The notes under the pieces were generated by a model, which worked only from the letters and a program-made list of their open reading frames with translations, ran no database searches and was not told the DNA's origin. From Eudorina sp. 2006-703-Eu-15 (lineage: Eukaryota > Chlorophyta > Chlorophyceae > Chlamydomonadales > Volvocaceae), in NCBI GenBank assembly GCA_003117195.1, contig BDSI01000257.1:1-64000 (forward strand): a stretch of 64,000 bases of DNA. Direction: 5' to 3'. Below, one piece after another: positions 37,901-48,930 of the stretch. The first letter of the stretch is position 1; the number at the start of each line of letters is the position of its first letter. The position numbers and the translations under genes were made by a program.

Positions 37901-40900
37901 TACCAACTGACGGGGACCCGCTGATGATCTGCATATACGTATATTTCTGCCGTGTATACGTAGCGCAGCGTGCGTTACATACAACCCGCAGCGTACATCA
38001 TAGAGCCTTGATTTGTGAGAGCGTCCCATTCCCAGAGAACGAAGGGAGAGCAAGCGAAGCTGTCTAGCGGACCTGCCACTCTCGCTTGCGTAGGAGGGGG
38101 CATGCAGTGGCCACGCCCGCCCCTCTCCCGAAGATATATAGCGGACCTGCCGGTCTCGCTTGCTTAGGAGGGGGCAGCGGCCCCTTGGTCAGCGTGAGCT
38201 AGCGAGGCCCGGTGAGATACGTGTAACTAGCTAATAACGAAACACATCGTCCATGCATGTACACATGATGATGCACCCGATGACGGGACCGTGGGAACTA
38301 ACTGAACTAAATAACCCAAGGAAACCATGCAGCGAGTGAGAGCATGCAATCTACGCACATACATACAGGCTATACAGGCCGGTACAACGGCGTCCCAACC
38401 TCTAGCGAGCCACGCACGCACGCTCGTGCACACCTACCATTGGTGAGAGATCTCGTGGGCAACTGCGGAAGCGATGTTGATCTCCGTGATGACGTCACCG
38501 GATTCTGGCTTCACGAGCAGCATCTCCTCCCTGCACAGCGCGCCACGCAGCGGCCATCCACCGAGCGGCCCGTTTGCACGCGTTCATTCATTCGCCGCAC
38601 GCATTTGTCATCCGCACCTGTGCAGTAATCACAGTAATCCGCTGCAGCGTGCCGGCGTAGCCGGCAATGGAAGCTAGCCATCCGGTTCGGCCTGTATATC
38701 GGTAATGTCGGTCGGTACAGTGCGTGGGCACGCACCCTACCTATGCAGGCGAGAATGTCATATACGTACCACAACAGGTTCCGTATTAAGTAAGTTTAGT
38801 GGGTTACACTGCAGAACGTACATACGTGCATCGATCGCGCTTGTGTAGCTATACTGCGCTATACACTGCCGCCCGGTCGAGCAAGGAGGAGCGCCTCGCC
38901 TCCCCCGCCCGGCAGCAGCCGGGCGGCGACTCCTGGCGTACGTGTGCCGAACGGTGATAACAGTACGGCCCATGCACGCATTCGGACCTGCCTTGCTGAC
39001 TTGACGCCGCTGACCTTGCATGGACCCGTGACTGTACTGTGCGAGCATTTGTTTGGTTACCGACAGAATGAATAATGGTCCCCGGTTGTTACCAAATGTG
39101 AATGAATTGGATTCAATGGGTATAATATGTGAGCGTGCTTGTGTAGGGCGTTGACGTACGACGGCGGTGAATAATGGACACATGCATGCATGGCGCACCT
39201 GAAGAAGATGCATCCATAATTCTCCATGGCACCCGCGTCGAACCCGGGGATGCCCACAAGATCCAACTTAGGCATCGGGTACGGCACACCGAACGTTGCG
39301 GAGAACCGCTGCAAAGCCGTGCACGCAGACTGCAGGGCGATGTCGAGTCGATCCACCCTGGGACATATATACAGGGAGTCGAGTGGCAGCAGCGAGCGCG
39401 CAGCGTGCAAGAAAACGACACAACGTTGATGTTAGAAGCTTGTGTATGTAGTAGGGCTTGGTGATAATTTCACGCATACTCCGCCAATGATAGATGCGAG
39501 TGTTTACTTCTTGCTTGATTGGTTGCGTGCACGCGTGCGTGGCTGGGCGGACCTTGCCTGCCTGCTCCGCGTCCACGCCTACTACACCTACATACATGCC
39601 TGTGTACGTATGTGTACCGAGTGTACGTAGCTTCATTCTACTGCGTAGGTAATTTTAGTACCTGATAGTTTCAGTACAGCAGAATCATCAAGCAAGGGTG
39701 ACATCAGTCCGCCCCTGACCTAACATCCGGCGGATCCGTCACGGATCATCCGGTCATGTATGTTTCGCAAGTGCCAGGCAGGGGAAGACGGTCTTCCCCT
39801 GCCTGGCACTTGCGAAACATACATGCAAATGTCGGTGATGATAGATGCGGGAATACACGGCAAAATAAACCTTCCCCCATCCCCATCTTCTATAACAACA
39901 CCAAGCTTGGCAGGCGCAACCACATTATTAATTAATTAATCAACCGTTACAAGGTGGACCCGTACCCCGACCGGGTGTTCCAACGGGCCCAGATAGCTCG
40001 TATGTAGGTGCCTCGTCTCATCAACCCCTACCAAGGGCTGCGCACCCATCCTCCATCACGGGGGTGGGGTGGGGTGGGGTCTCGCAGCCATACCGGCCAC
40101 TACACCAGGTTACCGGCGCGCCAGGATTGCCTCTCCTGGAAACCGCGCCAGACCCGCCTAGTCACACGGCGGTGAGGGGACGGGGGAATTATTATAACAT
40201 GCCAACGCCGCTGTACCCCTCCGGCGCTTGTCCCGCCGCCGTCGTCAGCAGGCATGCACGCGCGCGTACAGCAGTAACAGCAGACATACATACGCCGCAT
40301 GACGTCGGTAATGCCGCAACGAGGTTCGATTTCCTGCGCTGGTGCGTGGGAATCCCATCCTGCCATCCACCTCCCGCCCTTGCTGCGCGCCCTGCAACAG
40401 CCTCGCTGGCGCTAAAAGTTGCTGCTGCTGCTGGTCACCCGCTTGCAGTTAGTTGCTTGTCAGCTTCTAGCTGGTCAACGGATCGATGCATGCATGGCTT
40501 CACTTACTTTTCGGGCGTTGACCAAACTCCGATAGGTACGGCCCTTGAGGGGGTGTTGCAGACGCGCATAACGGAGGAGAGCTGCCCCACCACAAAGGCC
40601 ACCAGGTAGGTGCTCATGGGCGGCGTGGTCTGGAAGGTCCGCTCCACTCGCTGGCCACTCGCCAGGCTGGCCTGTCGCAGCACGGCTGAGTTGGCCAGCC
40701 CCGACAGCCCCGACGCGGCCTCAAGCGTGACGGTGAACGGCGTCTGTTCATGTGGTGCAAGCCAAAACGCAACAGCGTGCAGGTGATGAGGCAGGTAAGC
40801 GCGTGGCGAAATACTTCTATGTGATGATAATTGCGTATCGATACCCGCATGCATGCATGTATGTCAATCGATCAGTGCGTGGGGGCACTGGGCGCATGGA

Positions 40901-43900
40901 AAGCCACCCAGCCGCGCACGTACTCAAGGCAGCAGCTGCTATGTATGGCTGCCCACCACCGACAGCTAGCGGCGCTGGAGTAGCTAGTCACGCGATGTCA
41001 GCCGTCAGCTGCTTGCTTGCTTGTCCCTGATCATCTGCAAGGCATTTTGCCGACTTCGGCTGCCCATCTAGATTCTTGCTGGGGTCGAAGAGATTCCATG
41101 TCGAGTGTATGCCGAGAATGGCGGTACTCAGCACAGGTACGTAGATAGGACATCCATCCACCAAAACGCCCGATCGCTAGAGCGGATAAGACACACCCAG
41201 CAGCACCTGCCCGCTCAGCTGATTCTGCCGTCGCGTGGTTCATATGGCCGACCAAACAGCATACGGCTCGCTGGGGTCCACCATCAGTTCAGCGGGCGGG
41301 CAAATCATACACGTCACTGCGCTGCGGGTGGGGTGACCCCACCCCGCCGCACCCCACCCCAGCCCACCCCACCCCCACCCCAGCCCACCCCACCCCCACC
41401 CCCACCCCACCGACCCCGCCGCACGCACCTCCTGCCTTCCCCCGCCCCACGACCGCCGCCCCACAACAACCGTCCCTACTCACCTCGCCCAGCCCAACCC
41501 ACCTCATCATCGCACCGAGCCCCGTAGGTTACCGAGTCCCTAGGTAACCGACTTGACGTGGTCGGTAACCGAACCGCCCGGTAACCGAGCCGACGGCGGG
41601 TAGCCGACCCGGAACCGACCCAATCCCGACCCCACCGTTTACCGACTTCGCTACCGCCCGGTAACCGACTTTTTTATGCCATCCCATCCTCCTCCTCCCC
41701 CACAGTGCCGCCAAACTGTTACTCTACACACCCACCCTCGGCGTGCCGCATGCGAGCGCACGATGCGGGCAGCCGGCGCGGTGGGGAGCCCCCTTAGGGC
41801 AAGCCAGCGGGCTGCACCTTGCATCGCGCGCCAGCGAGCACTCCGTGCCCGCCCGTAAACCGCCCGCGCGCCGTATCCCATGCGCCTCGGCATATCTGCC
41901 TCTGAGCTTCTGCCAAGCAACGCCTCTTCGCCACGTTACTTCGTTTACTTCTCCTACTCGCGACCGCCTTCATTCCTGAGTCCGACTTCCGCATGCACCG
42001 ACAGGGCCGCCCATCAAGGAAAGGGGGCCGACCAGGTGTTGCAAGGATCCAGGGTGCGCAGCCGCACCATGCTATGGTTTCGGAGTTTCTACGGGTGCGT
42101 ACGTGGTTTGGGGAATTGTGTAAGTCGTGTCACAATAATCTATCACGTGCACAATTCCTTCCTTGTAGAAGCCGCACTTCTTTATGTTTTGGCTGCTTGC
42201 GAACACACCTTGAAGCGCGGCTTATCAAAGCAGGGGAAGGCCTTCCGAGCACCTGCCGTCTCGAACTGAGTCGATGCCAGCACATGCGCCCTTCCGGCGG
42301 CGTCTGCGGAGGGCCGCAGATGGGAGGGCGGGGCAATGGTTCCATGGATCGCACGGGGCAGGGGTTATAGGAAGACAATCGCAGTGAGGCGCATGGGGGA
42401 AGGGAGTTGCTGCATGCATGGGCGGCGTCGGGCAGCGGTCGGTACCGGTTCTGCTTCACGAACGACTTGCTGTAACGAAGGCTAGGCAAAATCCAGCACG
42501 CGGTGGATGCAGACGCATATGCGTGCAGGAAACACGATTTGCTTTCCCAATGTGCGCCACGCAGGTGCCTTCCACTGCCGCCATCCGCTGTCAAACACAT
42601 CATATGTACATACTTATGTGTATCGCAGTACAGACACGCGCGCAGGTCGGGGAGCCCCCTGAGCTCGCTGTATGTCCGGGTGGTCGGGACGACACGCTGC
42701 CGTCCTCCCTGGTTTGTACGGATGACCCTTCGATGGTTCTATTGTATCAATGATCCAATCCACGACGTGGAGGCTCGTCATCATACGCAACCACAGTTTC
42801 ATCGACCGGCTCGCACAATGTCTCATTCAATCCGCAAGTGCACACACAGATGCCAGACCCCCAGTACCCAGCAGTACGCGCAAATAAAGGCGCATTAGTC
42901 ATCATCGACGGACCCGATGCTTCTTCATGCCCACGCGAACCTGCGTATTCCGAATGTCACTGAGGTAAACCCCATCCAGGCCAACCGTCAGGTTGTAGCT
43001 GAAGCGGATGCTCAGGACGCCCGCAGCGCCGCTGACAGTTGTGGCAGGCAGAAAGGAGGGGAACATCAGGACGACGCGCTCCTCCGCCTCGTCGCCGGAA
43101 GCGCCGGCCAGGGTGCCTGTTTGCGGCGGCACCGGCATACCGTCATACGTGAACCAAAATGAGTCACCTGCGCGTGCGCCTATTACTTAACGCAGTCAAT
43201 TTAAGCCCGGCTTACAGCCCCAAGTCATCCCGGGTTACGCCTTTGTGCTTACAGTCAACTAAATACGTTGCAACGGGTTCCCATTGAGAGGGGCCGGCGG
43301 CCGTAATCTTGCATGATTACCGTGCAGCTTAATTTTAAACAATTATTCTCCGTTTCCGCGCCGATGTCAAGGGAAATCGGTTTTGGTGTCGCGCAACAAG
43401 TGCGTGGAAGGTGGACCCCAGCCAGATCCTTCCCGCGAATCTCATCGTGTCGACTGCCATGAACCTCCCCCGCGCTTCGTTCTGTATGCCTTGTCTGCTG
43501 GCACAGATGTGCGGCCCCCCTGCAAGGCTGCATGCCCCGCCCTCGCGCAGCTGCTGAATCACCTGCATATATCCTACCAAACTAGTTTAACTTCGCGCTG
43601 TCCGTCCACATAGTCCACACGGAAATTATTTCATTGACACGAAACATACAGCGCCCTACCTTTCGTAAGACATTCATTCATGCGCAATGAGCTCCTGTAT
43701 GAACGAATGGTACGTACGGGTTTTCGGTGTTACGTGATAGCCTGGACGTTCGGGGTCACTCTAGCGGTGCAGCAGCCCACCCACCGTTCCATGTTTGGCC
43801 GTTCCAGCGGTACGTGATGTCGTACAGCTCCATGCCAACAGCATGGAGGACAATGCAGCGCGTTGCCTGCGCCAGCTGCAGGCTAATGTTTACGGCGCCT

Positions 43901-44331
43901 TGAACATACTGAGTATCATGGCCTGCTGGGGGCTGCGCAGCCGTTGCGGGCCCCGCAGCCGTGTCGTCAGGGCTTGGGTTGAAGTACACGCTCAGCCGCA
44001 ACTCATAATGCACGGGTGACACATCATCGGTCAACCGGAAGCTGTCGGCGTACTGGCAGAGATTTGATGGCGGCGGTGGCTGCACCGTTGCTGTGAGTGA
44101 CGGTGTCGATCTTGGCGGCGCGACTGGCGGCGGGAGCGGACATGAACGTAACAATCGGGGTGAGATGTGTTTGGGTCGTCTTTTGGTGGGGGCGCCCCTC
44201 GAAGATGGGGCACACCTATCCAGGGCTGCACCTGATTGATGAGGGGTGCATGCAAGCCTCCAACGGCCCGTGGTTTTGGCGCGCATGGGAGAGCGGAGAT
44301 GATTCTCGACCGTGGTCGTTAGTTCATACAT
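28988..44331 (-). CDS. M1-family zinc aminopeptidase, at least 17 exons (one internal gap unresolved)
   Basis: Gluzincin that removes N-terminal residues from peptides. Exons 5' to 3': 44331-43785, 43167-42941, 42265-42209, 40743-40508, 39357-39199, 38530-38438, 37798-37546, 37199-36947, 36346-36045, 35522-35330, 34890-34796, 34416-34341, [gap], 31894-31716, 31332-31179, 30863-30720, 29940-29776, 29137-28988 (TAG). All listed junctions keep frame except across the gap. Visible motifs: NTQFE...ARKAFPCFDKP, GAMENYG, HEISHQW followed after 18 residues by the Glu of WLNEGFASYYE (complete zinc site), then the ERAP1_C-like half (INPGRFGFYRANY, GMLDDALQLNQLGSL, EYEPWTIALSAL). The usual CFDEP is CFDKP here. 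About 1100 residues. The first ATG is uncertain: the first ~100 residues are Pro/Arg-rich and unlike the family, so a further upstream exon or later start is possible. No confident signal peptide. Relatives include puromycin-sensitive and plant/algal M1 enzymes. Confidence 0.88.
30242..30425. repeat. AT-rich tract of TATAGGGT and ACCCTATA motifs in both orientations
   Basis: About 180 bp of alternating TATATAGGG and CCCTATATA blocks in an otherwise GC-rich intron of the aminopeptidase gene (between exons 30863-30720 and 29940-29776). The two orientations let it fold into several hairpins. Confidence 0.85.
33032..33127. repeat. 16-bp minisatellite, about 6 copies
   Basis: Tandem repeat of CCCATCCGACCCCAGA with one- or two-base variants, in an intron of the aminopeptidase gene just upstream of the LINE tail. 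Confidence 0.9.
33327..34197 (+). mobile_element. 5'-truncated non-LTR retrotransposon tail inserted antisense in an aminopeptidase intron
   Basis: On the plus strand a frame to ~33667 reads VWDVVVLAAIAAMETGRRF ... IADFWGRLHGFAQLGLPRRGW ... VGPFHPFLKV, resembling the C-terminal region of algal LINE reverse transcriptases. A 3' segment (34037-34197) follows and ends in ATTCATTC-type sequence. The same 3' segment recurs at 51039-51187 with roughly 85% identity by eye, proving a dispersed element. It sits in the region where one or more aminopeptidase exons could not be located. The LINE assignment is inferred from motifs; the dispersed repeat is directly seen. Confidence 0.6.
35594..35657. repeat. 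(TA)n / TATACC microsatellite
   Basis: Imperfect TATATACC repeat in the intron upstream of exon 35522-35330 of the minus-strand aminopeptidase gene. Confidence 0.85.
39755..39825. repeat. Perfect palindrome with 35-bp arms and a 1-nt spacer
   Basis: The left arm starts CATGTATGTTTCGCAAG and the right arm ends CTTGCGAAACATACATG. All 35 pairs match, with a single G between the arms. It lies in the intron between aminopeptidase exons 40743-40508 and 39357-39199, so it is transcribed in the pre-mRNA and would form a long perfect hairpin. Confidence 0.95.
41325..41432 (-). repeat. C-rich tract (G-quadruplex potential on the minus strand)
   Basis: CCCCACCCC-type repeats for ~100 bp; the complementary strand, which is the sense strand of the aminopeptidase intron, has more than ten G3-G5 runs separated by single T or GGCT. 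Confidence 0.85.
41527..41671. repeat. Irregular repeats of GGTAACCGA
   Basis: At least four copies of the self-complementary core GGTAACC followed by GA, plus diverged forms (GGTTACCGAG, GTTTACCGACTT), spaced 20-60 bp in an aminopeptidase intron. Confidence 0.75.
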
Positions 44332-45040
44332 GATCGATCAGAAACGCCGGCATGTGTCCCGCGCACTCTTGGCTCTAGTTGGGGCCGGCACTAATTTCCA
44401 TCCGTCTGCGTCGGCCACTCTCTAATCGGCGCCAGGCTACATTATTTAGCACGCTACAAGTTTATTTGTAAGACTGCAGTCCCGCCCAAGTCAAACCTTA
44501 AACCCTTTTCATACCCAATGGGTTGGGCGGCAGCCTCGGAGACGGTGGTACGGAGTAGGATATGGCTTTGCGGCGCTCGCTCCACTGCAAACCGGTATGG
44601 GCACACATACACGCAGCAGATGTTCCCGGGCGACAGTCACCACATACAGTTACCACATTATTACATTTGCGCTAAGTGATGCCAGACAGGACGTTAGGCT
44701 AGGTCCTGGTCGCCCCGGGCATTCTGCCCAACACGCGCAGGGACATCGCTCTACATTTGCTTACCAGCTTGTACAGCTGAAGACGCCAGGATAAGTAGCC
44801 ATATAACTGTCACTGCTGGAGTGGAGGGTCTGCATCTTTCCGATGAAGCTCCCCGCAATGCCCGCCAACCCATGCTAAAAATCATTTGTGCAGACTCTTC
44901 AGACATACAATTGTATACTGGAGCCAGGATGTAAAATATGTTCATCAATTTCTCGACGGATATGCATTTGATGCGTGTGGTGATGGTACGAGTCGATTCC
45001 GGCGTTATTGTGTGATGCCGGAAAGACAGTAAGCGACCCG
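44332..45040. other. Aminopeptidase upstream region
   Basis: About 700 bp between the tentative aminopeptidase start and the giant inverted-repeat element. It should contain the promoter and may contain an extra 5' exon; no specific element is recognised. Confidence 0.4.
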
Positions 45041-45100
45041 ACCGGACAACCGTGCTCCGAGCATGCTCGCTAATTACCGGACTAGCCGGCAGCGAGCATC
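45041..45100 (+). repeat. Left 60-bp terminal inverted repeat
   Basis: Identical, base for base, to the reverse complement of 54779-54838. Confidence 0.95.
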
Positions 45101-45419
45101 GGACAGCAGATCTCCATGCTCATGGCGCCAATATATGTAGTTAATTATGTTCTATTGAATCAAGTAGCGAGCATGGCGATCTTCCGTCGATGCAAGGCCA
45201 TGCACTGCACTTTAGTATGCTTCCGAACCACACGGTGCTAGCGGAAACAAATGAATTTGATGAAAAGCTATTTACTCCATGTTTTAATAAAGTCGAGGAG
45301 CGTCTTAATTCGCCGTTGAATTCGGAAAGAAGCTTGCCGAGCATTGCGTACAAGTAATCCAGAATATGACTGTGCCTCCGAAATGCGCCCGCCGAAGAAG
45401 GTTTGTTTGCTTATTCTAT

Positions 45420-47745
45420 ATAGATGTATCCGGCGGCTTTATGCGTTACTGCAGGAAATCGGCCGGACCGGTCGTCGCTGCTCGCTGGCCATGGAAGCCG
45501 CTGCTCGCGAGCATAACACAGGGAAGTCGCAATGCGCGCGTTTCCATACTCTCAAATGAATACTTTAAACAGATGTATCCGGCGAGCTGTCTGCGTTACC
45601 GCAGGAAATGGGGAGGGCTGGTCGTCGGTGCTCGCCAGCCATGGAAGTGCTGCTCCCGCACCTAACACCGGGAGACAGCAATGCGGCCGCGGCTATAGTC
45701 TACGATACATATTTTGCATAGATGTATCCGGCGAGCTTAACTCGGTACCGCAGGAACTTGGGCAGGCTGGTCGTCGGTGCTCGCTGGCAATGCAAGTGCT
45801 GATCCCGCCTCTAAGACCAGTAGGTCATCATGCGCCCGGGGCTATCTTCTACCATACATAATTCGAAAAAATGTATCCGGCGAGCTGTCTGCGTTACCGC
45901 AGGAAATGGGAAGGACTGGTCGTCGGTGCTCGCCAGCCTTGGAAGTGCTGCTCCCGCACCTAACACCGGGAGATAACATTGCGCCCCGGGCTATAGCCAA
46001 CAATACATATTTTAAATAGATGTATCCGGCGAGCTTAATTCGGTACCGCAGGAAATTGGGCAGGCCGGTCGTCGGTGCTCGCCAGCCATGGAAGTGCTGC
46101 TTCCGCTTCTAAGACCAAAAGGTCATCATGCGCCCGGGGCTATAATCTACCATACATATTTTGAATAGATGTATCCGGCGAGCTGTATTCGGTACCGCAG
46201 GAAATCGGGTGGGCTGGTCGTCGGTGCTCGCTGGCATTGCAAGTGCTGCTCCCGCACCTAACACCGGGAGATAGCATTGCGCCCGGGGCTATAGCCAACA
46301 ATACATGTTTTAGATAGATGTATCCGGCGAGCTTATTTCGGTACCGCAGGAACTTGGGCAGGCCGGTCGTCGGTGCTCGCCAGCCATGCAAGTGCTGCTC
46401 CCGCACCTAACACCGGGAGATAGCATTGCGCCCGGGGCTATAGCCAACAATACATAATATGAATAGATGTATCCGGCGAGCTTAACTCGGTACCGCAGGA
46501 ACTTGGGCAGGCTGGTCGTCGGTGCTCGCTGGCAATGCAAGTGCTGATCCCGCTTCTAAGACCAGTAGGTCATCATGCGCCCGGGGCTATCGTCTACCAT
46601 ACATACTTTGAATAGATGTATCCGGCGAGCTGTCTGCGTTACCGCAGCAAATGGGGTGGGCTGGTCGTCGGTGCTCGCTGGCAATGCAAGTGCTGCTCCC
46701 GCTTCTAAGACCAATAGGTCATCATGCGCCCGGGGCTATAATCTACCATACATATTTTGAATAGATGTATCCGGCGAGCTGTATTCGGTACCGCAGGAAA
46801 TCGGGTGGGCTGGTCGTCGGTGCTCGCTGGCAATGCAAGTGCTGCTCCCGCTTCTAAGACCAATAGGTCGTCATGCGCCCGGGGCTATAATCTACCATAC
46901 ATACTTTGAACAGTTGTATCTGGTGAGCTGTATGCGTTACCGCAGGAAATGGGGTGGGCTGGTCGTCGGTGCTCGCTGGCAATGCAAGTGCTGCTCCCGC
47001 ACCTAACACCGGGAGATAGCATTGCGCCCCGGGCTGTAGCCTACGATATATAATATGGATAGATGTATCCGGCGAGCTTAATTCGGTACCGCAGGAAATT
47101 GGGCAGGCCGGTCGTCGGTGCTCGCTGGCTATGCAAGTGCTGCTCCCGCACCTAACCCCGAGAGATAGCATTGCGCCCGGGGCTATAGCCAACAATACAT
47201 AATTTAAATAGATGTATCCGGCGAGCTGTATGCTTTACCGCAGGAAATTGGGCAGGCCGGTCGTCGGTGCTCGCTGGCAATGCAAGTGCTGCTCCCTCGC
47301 TTTACACCGGGAGACAGCATTGCGCCCGGGGCTATAGCCTACGATACATAATATGGATAGATGTATCCGGCGAGCTTAATTCGGTACCGCAGGAAATTGG
47401 GCGGGCCGGTCGTCGGTGCTCACTGGCAATGCAAGTGCTGCTCCCTCGCTGTACACCAGGAGACAGCAATGCGGCCGCGGCTATAGCCTTCGACACATAA
47501 TATGGATGGATGTATCCGGCGAGCTTAATTCGGTACCGCAGGAAATTGGGCGGGCTGGTCGTCGGTGCTCGCCAGCCATGGAAGTGCTACTCCCGCACCT
47601 TACACCCGGAGATAGCATTGCGGCCGCGGCTATAGCCTACGATACATATTTTGAATAGATGTATCCGGCGAGCTGTATTCGGTACCGCAGGAAATTGGGC
47701 AGGCCGATCGTCGGTGCTCGCTGGCTGCTGCTCCCGCGCCTAGGA
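45420..47745 (+). repeat. 149-bp satellite array A, about 16 copies
   Basis: GATGTATCCGGCGAGCT recurs every 149 bp (45423, 45572, 45721, 45870, 46019, 46168, 46317, 46466 and onward to ~47660). Two alternating sub-variants of the second half (ACACCGGGAGATAGCATTGC versus AAGACCAATAGGTCATCATG) point to higher-order exchange. Short open frames in it are incidental. Confidence 0.95.
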
Positions 47746-48930
47746 CCAGGACGCTGGGGGGCGCGTCTGGTCTGTAACAACAGATCGTCCTGGTTATGTG
47801 CCCGAACACAGTCCGGGATGTTGCAACACAGAGGCTGAATGCAACCTTAATGGCCCGCAAGCAGAAACACGACCACACCCAAAGCACACCGGACTGGCAG
47901 TCACTGTACGACATTCCCCAATGCGCTTATTGCGAAATGAAACCACGACAGGTAACACTTCCTCTTTTTTTCAGCAAACCTCCTTGGTCAGTCAGTTATC
48001 GGTCATGTGCACGCACGAGCCCCGTACAACCCCTGCCCTATTTCATTGTTCTGATCCAAGTACGATGATTCAGCTACCGCCGGTTGCGCTTGGGTGCCTT
48101 CTTCGATGTTCCTTCCCGCACTACGTGGACTTCCCTCGCCCGGACTGTCCGCCCCAGCCGCCTTGGCCCCAGCCGCCCTGCCCCCGCGCCCCCCGAAGCG
48201 ATCACGGCTTTGCAACAACTAGCCGCTTTGCTTAGCCGCTCGCCCCACAGCTGCTGTGCTCCACCGGCTCCAGCGTAGGTGCCTCAGCAGGCACTTCAGT
48301 CGGTCCCTCGTTAACCACGTTTCTCCTGTAATGGGAATACAGATGGTTGTAACTCAGCCCTGTCGTTCTCCATTTAGTTTTCCGCGCACTTGCTCCTGTC
48401 TGGTAGCCTCGCGGAATATATACATCGCAAAATTTATGTGATATGTACAACGTCGTTTCAGTGACCTATTAAGATTGGGGAAAGTCAACCGTCGATGCCG
48501 TCGGCAGAACAGCAGAAGAAATGCGAACCCAGGGCTGCAAAATAACACACCAACATCATTGTCTTCTCAGCAGCATGCGTACTCACGGCCCAATATGAAA
48601 GCCATGTCATCGGTCTGTCGCATTCTGTCGCTTGCGAAGCCAGCCCCGAAAGCTGCCAGAACGCTAAGAGACAAGGCAACTGGACATCATTTTACATCAA
48701 AAATCTTGTACAGTTCTTGCGAGCGTCCATGGGATGAACGTATGATACGTACAAAACAGGGTCAACTTGGTCAAGCTGTAAAGCAGCATTCTGCATGATG
48801 GCAAAAGTATGTGACAGCAGTAATGTATGGTATGTAAGTATAAACATATAGAGCAATGGTCAATGACGGTTGAGCAATAATCAGCAGCACGCAGCAAACG
48901 TGCTTCCGTACTGGGCTCTCTCGCCTGACG
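47746..48930. other. Inter-array segment; possible decayed coding pieces
   Basis: Unique-looking 1.2 kb between the 149-bp and 183-bp arrays. A plus-strand frame from 47796 ends in QCAYCEMKPRQ followed by GTAACA, which could be an exon with a C-x2-C pair. A second frame (48475-48798) is Arg/Lys-rich. Neither is recognised and neither can be joined confidently. Confidence 0.3.

Noticed and set aside
45420..47745. CRISPR-like array
   Set aside because: 149-bp direct tandem units without unique spacers in a eukaryotic nuclear context; a satellite.
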